Part shown: positions 55,714 through 64,000 of the stretch, one piece after another
Position numbering within the stretch: the stretch's first letter is position 1
How the letters are laid out: the number at the start of each line of letters is the position of its first letter
Assembly: GCA_001566295.1 (NCBI GenBank)
Contig: KQ964257.1
Location: forward strand, 434,001 to 498,000
Length of the DNA stretch: 64,000 nucleotides
Direction of reading: 5' to 3'
From: Microdochium bolleyi
Lineage: Eukaryota > Ascomycota > Sordariomycetes > Xylariales > Microdochiaceae
Made by a program: the position numbers and the translations under genes
Notes under the pieces: generated by a model
Told to the model about the DNA's origin: nothing
Seen by the model: the letters and a program-made list of their open reading frames with translations, nothing else
The model's database searches: none

Positions 55714-56377
55714 GGTGCGGACGGTGATGATAGCGCCGTAGAAAAGCTTGACCGGTAAGTATGAGCCCAGGGAAGGGAGATGACTTCCGCAAGCCTGGAG
55801 GAAAGAGCAGACGGAACAGGAGTGAGAAGCGGGGAAGTGGTTGTGTCTCATTGCTCACACAACGTATGCGGAGGCACCGTCATTCAAGTCTAGGAGTCAA
55901 CTTGATTGGCCACACTGGACAAGAACTGCATTTCCCAGAACGGCAGGGACCAACAGCGACGTTCTTTGCCCGGGTCGGCGTCGTCGAATGAAACTACCCA
56001 AGCTGACGCTTTTCATCTACACTCTCCGGGCGACCCCGTCGATGCGGCCATTTGACACACCAAACTACGACCCCGTGGCTGCGAGGTATATCAAGGAACC
56101 TATGCTCTACAGTATTTATTAGCCCACGAGTGCGTTGTTTGACGCGTAAATTGGGTCATGTAACCGCCGGAAACCCTCTTGAGCAAGACGCTATACCTGC
56201 CAAGTCACCTGGTGTACTATTGAGGACTCGCATCTTGTATCGGGCTGCATATCGCATACTATATGTCTGGGCTGCGACGGATTGTCGCAGAGCGACTAGC
56301 TCGCCACGCTGGGAGAAATGATAGAAATCGGTACTACTATACATACTCGCCAGATGGGACTAACACCGACCACCAGC
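55714..56377. other. Intergenic region
   Basis: Promoter side of the membrane-protein gene. No other gene is seen. Confidence 0.4.
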
Positions 56378-57016
56378 CTGCGAACTTTCGGTACCCCATC
56401 CCCGTCATGGCCGAGGGGTGCGACAAGGAGATGGCGGCAGCCCGCGGTGGCTGTGTGACCCGTTCCCAGCTCCCCTATCTTGCCGTCGACGTCCAGATCG
56501 CGAGATTCTTCGGCGGCACGCACCTCGCGGGGGAACCCGCGTGGGAGCGAGCGAGTCGGGGCTGGTCCCCGTGCCAGAGGACGCAACAGGCTTTCGCGTC
56601 GGCGCGCTCCGATACGCCGACGAGCTGCGCGAGGCCTACTGCCTGCCTCGCGAGGGTGAGGGGTTGCTACCGCCGCTGCCACCGGGGGATCCTGGTGCCG
56701 CCCAGATACGTCGAGCTCGTGACTGTAGCGAGGGGGCCGGGTCGCCAGGCAGGCGTTCGAGAGGTGCGCGAGCGCGATCCGCCGGTGCCGCGGGTGTGGA
56801 GGGACGCCTTCAGGTATGAGGCCGGGATATATCGGGGCCCGGATGAGCGCTGGACTGATAAGGAGTGCGTGTTTGTGCTGTGGGTCGAGCGTTCCGAGAG
56901 CAGGGACGGGGGTGGCGTATAGGAAGGCGGCTGAGTATGTGTTTGCTGCGGCGTGGGGGAAATGTGAGAAGGAGACCATCAAGCTGGCGCTAGGCTGGAT
57001 CGTTGGTCCTGCGTGA
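56378..57016 (+). pseudogene. Frame-broken GC-rich coding relic, unknown family
   Basis: Three successive plus-strand frames show strong G/C bias at the third codon position, unlike the flanks. About 56400-56550 reads RSQLPYLAVDVQIARFFGGT. From about 56550, after a GAGC duplication that shifts the frame by one, it reads GLVPVPEDATGFRVGALRYA then DELREAYCLPREGEGLLPPL. Later a third frame reads QAFERCASAIRRC and ends with WGKCEKETIKLALGW near 57010. No start or complete frame exists. I do not recognise the family. The opposite strand has a long open frame at 56296-56982, but its sequence is low-complexity Arg/Pro/His and looks like a shadow. Confidence 0.35.
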
Positions 57017-57268
57017 CTATTTGCATGTGATCAATACAATACTGCAACGTGACAAAGTCTCAGGATGAGGTGCTGGCCCGATTCAACAGACTCAAGACTC
57101 TGAAAATTCTTGTCCATCATAGCTTTGAGAGGCCAACATCGTGAGCACTCATATTGGGTCACGGCGACATTGAGCGGGTAAGACGTCAGGTTGAGCATTT
57201 ATAAGCGTGTTATCATTATCTTCAACATCACAAGACGTCAAATGGTATCTACAGTCATTCTTTTCCAC

Positions 57269-59494
57269 CTAGTACGCAACCTGGGTGTTGAGCCCGTCCA
57301 ACTCGCGCTGCCAGTTCCTGTGCTGGGAGATCTGGTACCAGAACTTCTCTAGGAAGCCGGCGCCTTCCTTGGCGATCGTGACAATCTCGCTGATGCTGTC
57401 GGGCGCGATCTTGCCAATGGATACGACACCGTACGACTCGACGGCCTCGCTGTTCGTCGAGACCTGCACGCTGTTGGGCAGGGAGATGGCGACATTGAGG
57501 AGCGTGACAGCCTCGCCGGAGGCAGCGATGGGCTTCAGGTGACCAAAGGCCTCGCGTACCCAGTGGACGGCGCGACCGCTCTTTGTCAGGGTTTGTATGG
57601 CCTCGGCACCGCCGGGAATGAAGAGCGCATCGAACATGGTCGAGCGCATGCCCTCGAGGTGGTGGTCGGGGACGACACCCTGACCCTTGGTCTTGTTGGC
57701 ACCGGCGGGGTAGATCTCAGATCTCCGGGGCGCGATGATGAAAGGTAGCGCACTTGAGGCCAGGATGGCGGCCTTCACAATGTCGAAGACGGACTTGTCG
57801 AAGCCATCAGCGATGATGATGGCGATGCGGCGGGTGGCGATAGTCGGCGTGGCAGGCATGAAGTCAAACTGGCTGAGGTTGCTTGCCTTCTTGCCGTGGT
57901 TGGGGCGGCTGGCCTTCTCAGGAATAGGACCACCAACCATCTCGGCAACGCCCTTGGCGAGGTCGAGATCGATGTCAGCCAGACGCTGCGACATGCGCTC
58001 GTAGACAATGGGGTCGTCGCAGTGGTCGAGCTCGAAGGCGTAGGCGGCCATGGCGTGCGACTTCTCGATTTGGGACAAACTGTTGTAGAAGAGCTGGGCC
58101 TGGTTGTAGTGCTCCTTGAATTTCTCGCTCTTATGCCGGCGCTTGACGCCGTTCACGGGCATAGGCGGCTCGATAAAAGGCTCCTCGTTCTGAGCCGCCG
58201 GAGGGCGGACATCGAAACGGTTGGGCCAGTAGTTGACGGTCCCCTTGCTAATGGTGTGTCGGCCCTGGCCGTCACGGTTGAAGGACCTTACGGGGCAGAC
58301 GGGCTTGTTGATGGGCAGCTCCTGCCAGTTGATGCCGAGACGAGACAGCTGAGTATCCTGGTAGCTGAAGCTGCGGCCCTGGAGCAGGGGGTCATCTGAG
58401 TGTGTGATTCCAGGAACCATGTGGCTCGTGCAGAAAGCGACCTGCTCGGTCTGCGGGAAGTACTCGTCGACGGTACGGTTGAGCTCGAGCTCACCAATGT
58501 AGCGCACGGGGATGAGGTCCTCGGGCCAGACCTTGGTGGCATCGAGAATATCGAACTCGAAGTCGTGCTCCTTACCCTCGGGGATGACCTGGATGCCAAA
58601 CTTCCACTTGGGGTAGGCGCCGCTCTCGATGGCCTCGTTGAGGTCCTTGCGGTGGAAGTCGGGGTCCTGGCCGGCGATCTTAAGGGCCTCGTCCCAGACG
58701 AAGGAGTGGACGCCGAGCTCGGGGGTCCAGACGAACTTGCAGAAGTTGCGCTCGCCCTTTGCGTTGACGAGGATGAATGTGTTGACGCCGAAGCCCTGCA
58801 TCATGCGGTAGGAGCGGGGGATGGCACGATCGGACATGGTCCAGGTGTGCATGTGGGTGGCCTCGGAGTGGAGGTAGGCAAAGTCCCAGAAGTTGTTGTG
58901 GGCGGACTGGGCCTGGGGCACCTCGTTGTGCGGCTCTGGCTTGACGGCGTGGACGAGGTCGGGGAACTTGATGGAGTCCTGGATGAAGAAGATGGGGATG
59001 TTGTTGCCGACAATGTCCCAGTTTCCTTCCTGGGTGTACATCTTGACGGCGAAGCCGCGGACGTCGCGGACGGTGTCGGCGCTGCCGCGGGAGCCTTGGA
59101 CGGTGGAGAAGCGGACAAAAATGGGGGTCTCGCGAGAGGTGTCGTTGAGGACCTTTGCACAAGTGACATCCTTGGCGCTCTCGTGGAGGCGGAAGGTGCC
59201 GAACGCGCCGGCGCCGCGGGCGTGGACAACGCGCTCGGGGATGCGCTCGTGGTCGAAGCGGTGGATCTTCTCGCGGCCGGCCGAGTCCTCGAGCAGCATG
59301 GGGCCCTGCTTGTCGTCGGTCGAGACGCCAAGCCAGTTGTCCGTGTCGCCCTGGCGGACGCCGTAGTCGGTGGTGATGCGGTCGTCCTTGGTGACAGTGA
59401 CGGTGTCGCGCTCGAGCTGGGCAATCTTTGCGCCGGCCTGGCCCGCCATGGCGGTCTTGGCCTTCTCGACGGTGTCTTGGATGAGGGTAGTCAT
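57269..59494 (-). CDS. Large-subunit catalase with C-terminal DJ-1/PfpI-like domain
   Basis: Intronless gene of 741 residues, the size of large (clade 2) catalases. It degrades hydrogen peroxide to water and oxygen. The distal His91 is in VVHARGAGAFG, the catalytic Asn in IVGNNIPIFF (164-165), and the proximal haem-ligand Tyr378 in RSFSYQDTQ with Arg374 four residues before. After about residue 560 a flavodoxin/DJ-1-like domain begins (TRRIAIIIADGFDKSVF .. ALFIPGGAEAIQ), diagnostic for large-subunit catalases. No signal peptide and no C-terminal SKL-type peroxisome signal are seen, which suggests a cytosolic, conidial CatA/CAT-1-type enzyme rather than a secreted CatB type. The first ATG of the catalase domain (MTTLIQD) is at 59494; upstream frame is leader. 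Confidence 0.95.
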   Translation of the reverse strand: MTTLIQDTVEKAKTAMAGQAGAKIAQLERDTVTVTKDDRITTDYGVRQGDTDNWLGVSTDDKQGPMLLEDSAGREKIHRFDHERIPERVVHARGAGAFGTFRLHESAKDVTCAKVLNDTSRETPIFVRFSTVQGSRGSADTVRDVRGFAVKMYTQEGNWDIVGNNIPIFFIQDSIKFPDLVHAVKPEPHNEVPQAQSAHNNFWDFAYLHSEATHMHTWTMSDRAIPRSYRMMQGFGVNTFILVNAKGERNFCKFVWTPELGVHSFVWDEALKIAGQDPDFHRKDLNEAIESGAYPKWKFGIQVIPEGKEHDFEFDILDATKVWPEDLIPVRYIGELELNRTVDEYFPQTEQVAFCTSHMVPGITHSDDPLLQGRSFSYQDTQLSRLGINWQELPINKPVCPVRSFNRDGQGRHTISKGTVNYWPNRFDVRPPAAQNEEPFIEPPMPVNGVKRRHKSEKFKEHYNQAQLFYNSLSQIEKSHAMAAYAFELDHCDDPIVYERMSQRLADIDLDLAKGVAEMVGGPIPEKASRPNHGKKASNLSQFDFMPATPTIATRRIAIIIADGFDKSVFDIVKAAILASSALPFIIAPRRSEIYPAGANKTKGQGVVPDHHLEGMRSTMFDALFIPGGAEAIQTLTKSGRAVHWVREAFGHLKPIAASGEAVTLLNVAISLPNSVQVSTNSEAVESYGVVSIGKIAPDSISEIVTIAKEGAGFLEKFWYQISQHRNWQRELDGLNTQVAY

Positions 59495-60629
59495 TGCTGC
59501 GTGTGGAGAGTCCGAGGCAGTGTGGCAGAGCTGGAGAAGAGCAGGAGCGAGCGATGCAGGAGAGGTGTCTCTGTAGGAGACCTTATAGGGCCCCGGGATT
59601 GGGGCAGTCGCGGGGTTTGGTCGGGATCGGGCAGCCACTTCATGATGATTGCATCGCGATGGGGTGCCGCGGGCAGCCCGCAGTGCCGCACGGTTGACGT
59701 CAACATGACTGCAGAGAATGGCGAGGGGCCGTCGAGGACCTTCGAGCAGCCATACACAGGCGTGGCATTGCACACTCCGAGACAGCGCTGCGGGGCGTTT
59801 CTGTGGGCGAGCAGTGGGAGACTCGGGAGAGTGGGTGATGGAGCGTGATCAAGGTTCTCACGGATCCCCATGTCGCGGCCCATGGAAAAGTGGCAGTCGC
59901 ATCACCAAGCAGGAGTGTTGATGTAATGGCAGGAGCATTTCACCCGCGCGCCCCACTTGCCAGTGCGGCTCGGGACTTGTGCCTGGTGCCGCAGTAGTGC
60001 CTCAGGCAGCCCCCAGCCAATCGCTCGCAAGGCGGCTGACCATCGTCGATGCGATGGCCACGACTCCAACCTGCCCTGGTGGACATGCATGATTTGGCAT
60101 CACGCCCCTCCAGGCAGATAGATGACCCGTCCCCATCGCCCAAGAGACCTCCCACGTGGCAGCCCAACTCCCGAGCATCCCAGGTCCAGCCCTGTTGCCA
60201 TTTGCTGCCGCGTCTGGGAACTCCACTGTTCCCGCCTCCCTCGGCCTCCATGCACCCGCTACGTGGGTCACGTTGATTCGTCACGGAGAATATATCTCAG
60301 CATCATCCATTCAAGCTGATAAACGTCTAGTTATGCTCCTGGCGCCGAGAGCGGTGTCCTTCGGGTTTGTTTCCCGTTGCCAGACAAGCTTTGATCGGCG
60401 GTTGTCCTTTTGGTTCTGGCGCTCCCCAGCTTTTCGCCACTGTCAAGCTCTCGACACGATTGTTTTCATCTTGAAGTCCCGGTGGCCTGTGTGGCCTTCC
60501 GTTCTAAGTCTTTCTTCACGAGTATCAATCCTGGCCAAGACACTATCCTGAATAGCCATGACTACACAATGACCAACCAGAGTATTGCCCCCCATAACTC
60601 ATGACAGGCAGCTCCTAATGAACGTGTCT
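59495..60629. other. Catalase promoter and intergenic region
   Basis: About 1.1 kb between the catalase start and the stop of the first small secreted protein gene, both on the minus strand. No coding region with motifs is seen. Confidence 0.45.
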
Positions 60630-61381
60630 CTAGCACGCATCAGCGCCGATCTTGGTCTTCCACGTCCCCGACGCCTCGGCAGCCTCCGCCACGATTGCGG
60701 ACCCGCTGCACTGGCTGAGGCTGGCCTGCACGCTCTGGGCGATGACATCCCAGCTGGAGACGGTGACAGTCTTGCGAGACTAATATGTAGAGGGCGAGGT
60801 GTTAGCTAGCTTCATTAGAGAATACATCATCATACAGACAGTCTGACAGGAGTGGATACAGCGTAGTCCACACACGTCCAGATTCACAATTTTACTAACC
60901 ATGTTGCACCAGAAGATCGCGGTGCCCCAGGAGCAGCTGATCCGCTGGCAGTTCTCGGACGAACCTCCCTGGCCCGAGCCAACTGGCTCGATGCTCGGCG
61001 AGCCCTCCAGGCCGGCCAGGTATTGGGCGCCGTGCCCGGCAGTATAGCGATCGGCCGCCTGCATGTTTTCCGACGAGCAGTACACAAGCCAGTGCGTCAG
61101 CTGCCTTTTTTCAGCCAGTGGCGCATTGATGGTGGTGGCGGGACCCGTTGTGGCGTTAGAGTGGTTGGCGAGACCCTTGTTGAGCATGGAGGAGTGGTTG
61201 GAGAGGCGGCGCGGGTGGGACGCGGAGGGCTCGGTCTGGAGGGCAGGCTGTGGACGGCGAATGTTAGCGATGGGGTGTGGTGCGGCAGAGGGAGGATAGA
61301 CGGACGTACCTCGATCAAGGGGGCCGCGGCTACTAGGCCGAGCGCTGCGGCGAGCGTAAATGCGGTGATTGAGACGCGCAT
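60630..61381 (-). CDS. Small secreted cysteine-containing protein, effector-like (copy 1)
   Basis: 189 residues from exons 61381-61310, 61247-60900 and 60779-60630, all in phase. A signal peptide (ITAFTLAAALGLVAAAP) opens the protein. A Ser/Asn/Thr-rich stretch with a KR site (AEKRQ) follows and may be a propeptide. The mature core is YLAGLEGSPSIEP..ENCQRISCSWGTAIFWCN, then an intron, then a C-terminal part with CSGSAI..SGTWKTKIGADAC. The C-x4-C-SxxxAI-WCN pattern is shared by many small secreted proteins of Fusarium, Colletotrichum and relatives, usually annotated as hypothetical or candidate effectors. Function is not known. A second copy lies 1.2 kb upstream on the same strand. Confidence 0.82.
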
Positions 61382-62600
61382 TTTTTGATTTGTGAAGGCG
61401 AAGTACTTTCGGAGGTTTGGCTGTAGATTCTGGGGACTGTGAGTTTCGGCGTCTTGGACTGACTTGCGTGGTGATATTTGGTGGACGACGAGCTTCACGA
61501 TGCCGAGAGTGTTGGTTGCTTATATTAATCCCTTGCCATGTTAGTCGTTACAATGCACTGAACATTCTCGCAAAGAGCCAGCGAGCGGAATCACCGTTCG
61601 CAGCACTGCTTTCGGCGGTCCGGGGTGCAAACACGCGTGCAGATTTTGGTTTCGCTCCTCGCGTGTACGAGTGACGCAATGCAGTCAGTCTCACCGAATC
61701 TCTGATGACTGCATGTCCATCAAAGCACGATTTCTGCATTCAAAGACTGGCGATATGCAACAATTTCCATGTCTCGTGATCTCGCTTCGTCCGGCGTGCT
61801 GAGCAATCCCATTTGGAATATTTCTACAGCTTCTATCTGTTCTATCTGGTATCTTTCATTGTCACTGACAAACAGTATTGTTTCTGAAATGTTTGGTTTG
61901 CCTTGCTACTCTTCTTACCGCGGACACACTGAAACGTTCTCGCGTCCTTCACGATGTGCCGTGGTTTTACTGGTGCTTCCACGGCCGTCGCCACCGGAGA
62001 CAGGAGGAAGACAATAAAGATCAGATCCCTAAGTAGGAGCTCAGAGATTCAAAGACTCGCATACCAAATCTCGCTGTTCCATCAATACCCACGTATGCAG
62101 CCAGGCTCTTGCGCCGTGTGAAAGGAAACGTGGAGGTAGCGGCGATGGAATCTGCGACGAGCGCAAAGGTAATGGAAGAACCCTCACATGAGCTCACACT
62201 CTCTTGCAATGACAACGTTGGAGCTTTGTTCCTCCTTCCCATCTATCGGGAACTCTCGTACATCGCCCTCCCGTATGCCCGCGAGGGAGTCCAGGCCTGG
62301 CAGGAAGCCTGCGAAGTGGACTTTGATATAGAGATTCCGCAGCGAGCCCTTCTTGAGGAGCGTCTTGTCCTATAGGATTAGGGCCAGAGCTGGCTCCCAT
62401 TGCCATCGCCATGGAACCTCGGCCAAATTCTGGAGCATCAAAGCGGTCACAAACTCCGTCATCAGTAATCGGCAAGTAAGTGTATGCATAGTCTATGCCA
62501 GCGTGTTGTTTCATTACCTAAAGAAACAGTCTGCAGAACAAAGTACGACTCAACCGTGCTTGTTGCTTCGTCCAGAGCATGCTCGAGGAGGACTGCTGTT
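61382..62600. other. Region between the two secreted-protein genes, with an unidentified coding-like stretch
   Basis: On the minus strand around 62370-62180 a frame reads LLKKGSLRNLYIKVHFAGF then LPGLDSLAGIREGDVREF and ends soon after VVIARECELM. It resembles coding sequence (hydrophobic pattern, no low complexity), but I could not find a start, a splice partner or a family. Nearby minus-strand frames (62021-62242) are similarly uncertain. This may be a broken gene. The rest is promoter of copy 1. Confidence 0.3.
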
Positions 62601-63289
62601 CTAATAAAAGAATTCCACCTCATCGTAACACATGATGCTGTCCGAAGAAGTCCCAATGAAGCCGGGCATGGCCAAAATCTGCTCTCTCCCTCTCTCTTTA
62701 TCTGTCCTTTCCTCTATGGTCTGTACCCCTGCACAGCAAGGGTTCTTCCCCATCGAGATGGCCGTTTTCCACGTCCCCGACGCGTCCGTGGCCTCCCCTG
62801 CCACCGCCCACCCGTTCAGAGTGCACTTGTCGATGACAGCCTGCGCGCTCTTGGAGATGATGCCCCAGTCCTCAACGGTGACCGTGTCGTGCGACTAAAT
62901 GACAAGAAGAGGAATGTATTAGCAGCTGCTTATTGTCAACAAACCGCGCGCACCAAGTCAATTGCACTAACCTCGTTGCACCAGAAAATGGCCGTGCCCC
63001 ACGAGCAGCTGATGCGCTGGCAGTTGCCCGGTCCCGGCTCGATGCTTGGGGAGCCCTCGAGGCCGGCCAGGTAAGCCACGCCATCGTTGGCTGGATTCAG
63101 GCTGCCGGGGGGCCTGGTGTCGCAGACAACTTGCCACTCGTCCGAACGTGCGGCGACTTTGGTGACGGCGCTGGCCGTGACATTGAGAGGCAGGCCTTGT
63201 GCCATGGCGGTGCTGGCGGAAGAGCCCGTGTCTGTCGGGAGCGCGGACGCGAGAGCCGCGGAAAGCACGACTGCGGTGATGGCGTACAT
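62601..63289 (-). CDS. Small secreted cysteine-containing protein, effector-like (copy 2)
   Basis: 203 residues from exons 63289-62972 and 62894-62601. It starts with a signal peptide (ITAVVLSAALASALP). The core AYLAGLEGSPSIEPGPGNC followed by QRISCSWGTAIFWCN is almost identical to copy 1, and the intron sits at the homologous place. The second exon (TVTVEDWGIISKSAQAVIDKC..GTWKTAI) also aligns. Where copy 1 ends in ADAC and a stop, this frame continues for about 45 residues (NPCCAGVQTIEERTDK .. CYDEVEFFY), so the ancestral stop seems to be lost or a further splice is used. The first ATG with a signal peptide is taken; the frame is open further upstream. Confidence 0.78.
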
Positions 63290-64000
63290 TGTTGACTTCA
63301 ACTTAATGACATATAACCTGCCTCGAGGATAATGTTTCGCGGCTTGTCGTCGTTTGGTGTTGGCTATAGTACGGAAGGGTGGACGGAGAGCTCGCGGGGC
63401 AGTGCGACAACTGGTGTATATACTAAGATGTTGTGATTGTTCCATGGGGATCCGTCTCGTAACTTTGCATTTGGACCACCTGTAACAGCAAACCTGCAGT
63501 TTCGTCCTAGTCTTAAGACGTGCAATCTTAAGGGCGGGTTCGTTATCGAGGAACTCGCAGAAGCTCCCAAACTGCCACGACAATCAGATGTGACACACCC
63601 GGGCTGTTCCTCATAAGCCTGTGTCCGTGTGAACATCTCACCTGAGTAGCCTAGACCTCTAGACCTCTAGACCTCTAGAATAAGGAATAAACACTAGAAT
63701 CTGGCCACCGTTCCAAACCATGCAAGTACTCCATCCGAAGTTGCCATGATGTCTCACAACGCTTGCTCCCTTTGTCTGGAGGATAGTTCCTCAAGAACTA
63801 GTTTGCTATTGGCTCTGGCTATGAGAAACAGTCAGAGAAGCTGGTCTTCGACATGGAAAATGCGACGTAGGTTGCTAATTTTCACATCTTGTCGGCGTGA
63901 GCAGAGTCTATAGAAGTGAATGCTCGGAGATTGTATAGACCGGCCATCTTGTAAATCGCGATCTTATCTAAGGCCAACGAATGGTAGCAACTTGGTAACT
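63290..64000. other. Promoter of copy 2 and window end
   Basis: No further coding region with motifs is seen. A short tandem repeat lies at 63651-63679. Confidence 0.4.
63651..63679. repeat. Tandem repeat, unit agacctct, three copies
   Basis: The 8-base unit agacctct is repeated three times without change (63653-63676), flanked by partial units. Confidence 0.9.

Noticed and set aside
56296..56982. Minus-strand open frame of 228 codons opposite the GC-rich relic
   Set aside because: Sequence is Arg/Pro/His-rich without motifs and is the complement of plus-strand frames with better codon bias.
59495..59773. Upstream extension of the catalase frame to 59773
   Set aside because: Residues before the Met at 59494 do not resemble a signal or transit peptide and MTTLIQD begins a normal large-catalase N-terminus; the extension is leader.

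Overview
The window is nuclear DNA from a filamentous ascomycete, most likely a Sordariomycete (Hypocreales or Glomerellales type). The evidence is short spliceosomal introns (about 50-100 bases, GT..AG with CTAAC/CTGAC-like branch sites), GC-rich codon third positions, an intron-bearing tRNA-Arg, and typical fungal families: HET, Zn2Cys6, UstYa/DUF3328, large-subunit catalase and MFS sugar porters. I could not assign a genus from sequence alone.

Layout. 0.8-9.6 kb: a maltose-type MFS sugar transporter, an alpha/beta hydrolase, tRNA-Arg(ACG), a DUF3328 (UstYa-like) oxidase gene and an HSL-type esterase. 10.4-31.3 kb: a dense catabolic cluster with an AAAP amino-acid transporter, a dienelactone hydrolase (DLH), a salicylate-hydroxylase-like FAD monooxygenase, an acetamidase-type amidase, a metallo-beta-lactamase-fold hydrolase (MBL), an arylamine N-acetyltransferase (NAT), a Zn2Cys6 regulator, a decayed MFS exporter and an aldo/keto reductase. 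31.6-37 kb: a broken ankyrin gene, a HET-domain gene and a secreted Thr-rich protein. 39.5-43.1 kb: a second sugar transporter and a zinc-less alcohol-dehydrogenase/enoyl-reductase-like gene. 43.9-45 kb: an AT-rich, stop-riddled relic of a DUF3435 ('FluG domain') gene. 45-54 kb: mostly non-coding apart from one basic, disordered protein gene. 54-57 kb: a membrane-protein gene with a decayed paralogue, and another broken GC-rich gene. 57.3-59.5 kb: an intronless large catalase. 60.6-63.3 kb: two related small secreted Cys-containing proteins.

How the genes may work together. MBL + amidase + DLH is the core of the Fusarium FDB1 cluster, and NAT is the signature gene of the unlinked FDB2 cluster. 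Together those two clusters detoxify 2-benzoxazolinone: MBL1 opens the ring to 2-aminophenol and NAT1 N-malonylates it. Here both halves lie within about 13 kb, with an FAD aromatic monooxygenase, an importer-type transporter, a regulator and a dead exporter. This is the most interesting system in the window. That it acts on benzoxazolinone or a related plant lactam is an inference from gene content.

Gene decay is a second theme. An inverted, mutated copy of the DLH start lies on the other side of the amino-acid transporter, the MFS exporter has lost its start and gained stops through transition-type changes, and several other relics (ankyrin, DUF3435, membrane protein) are present. All gene models were built by eye; exon ends were checked for reading phase but not against transcripts.
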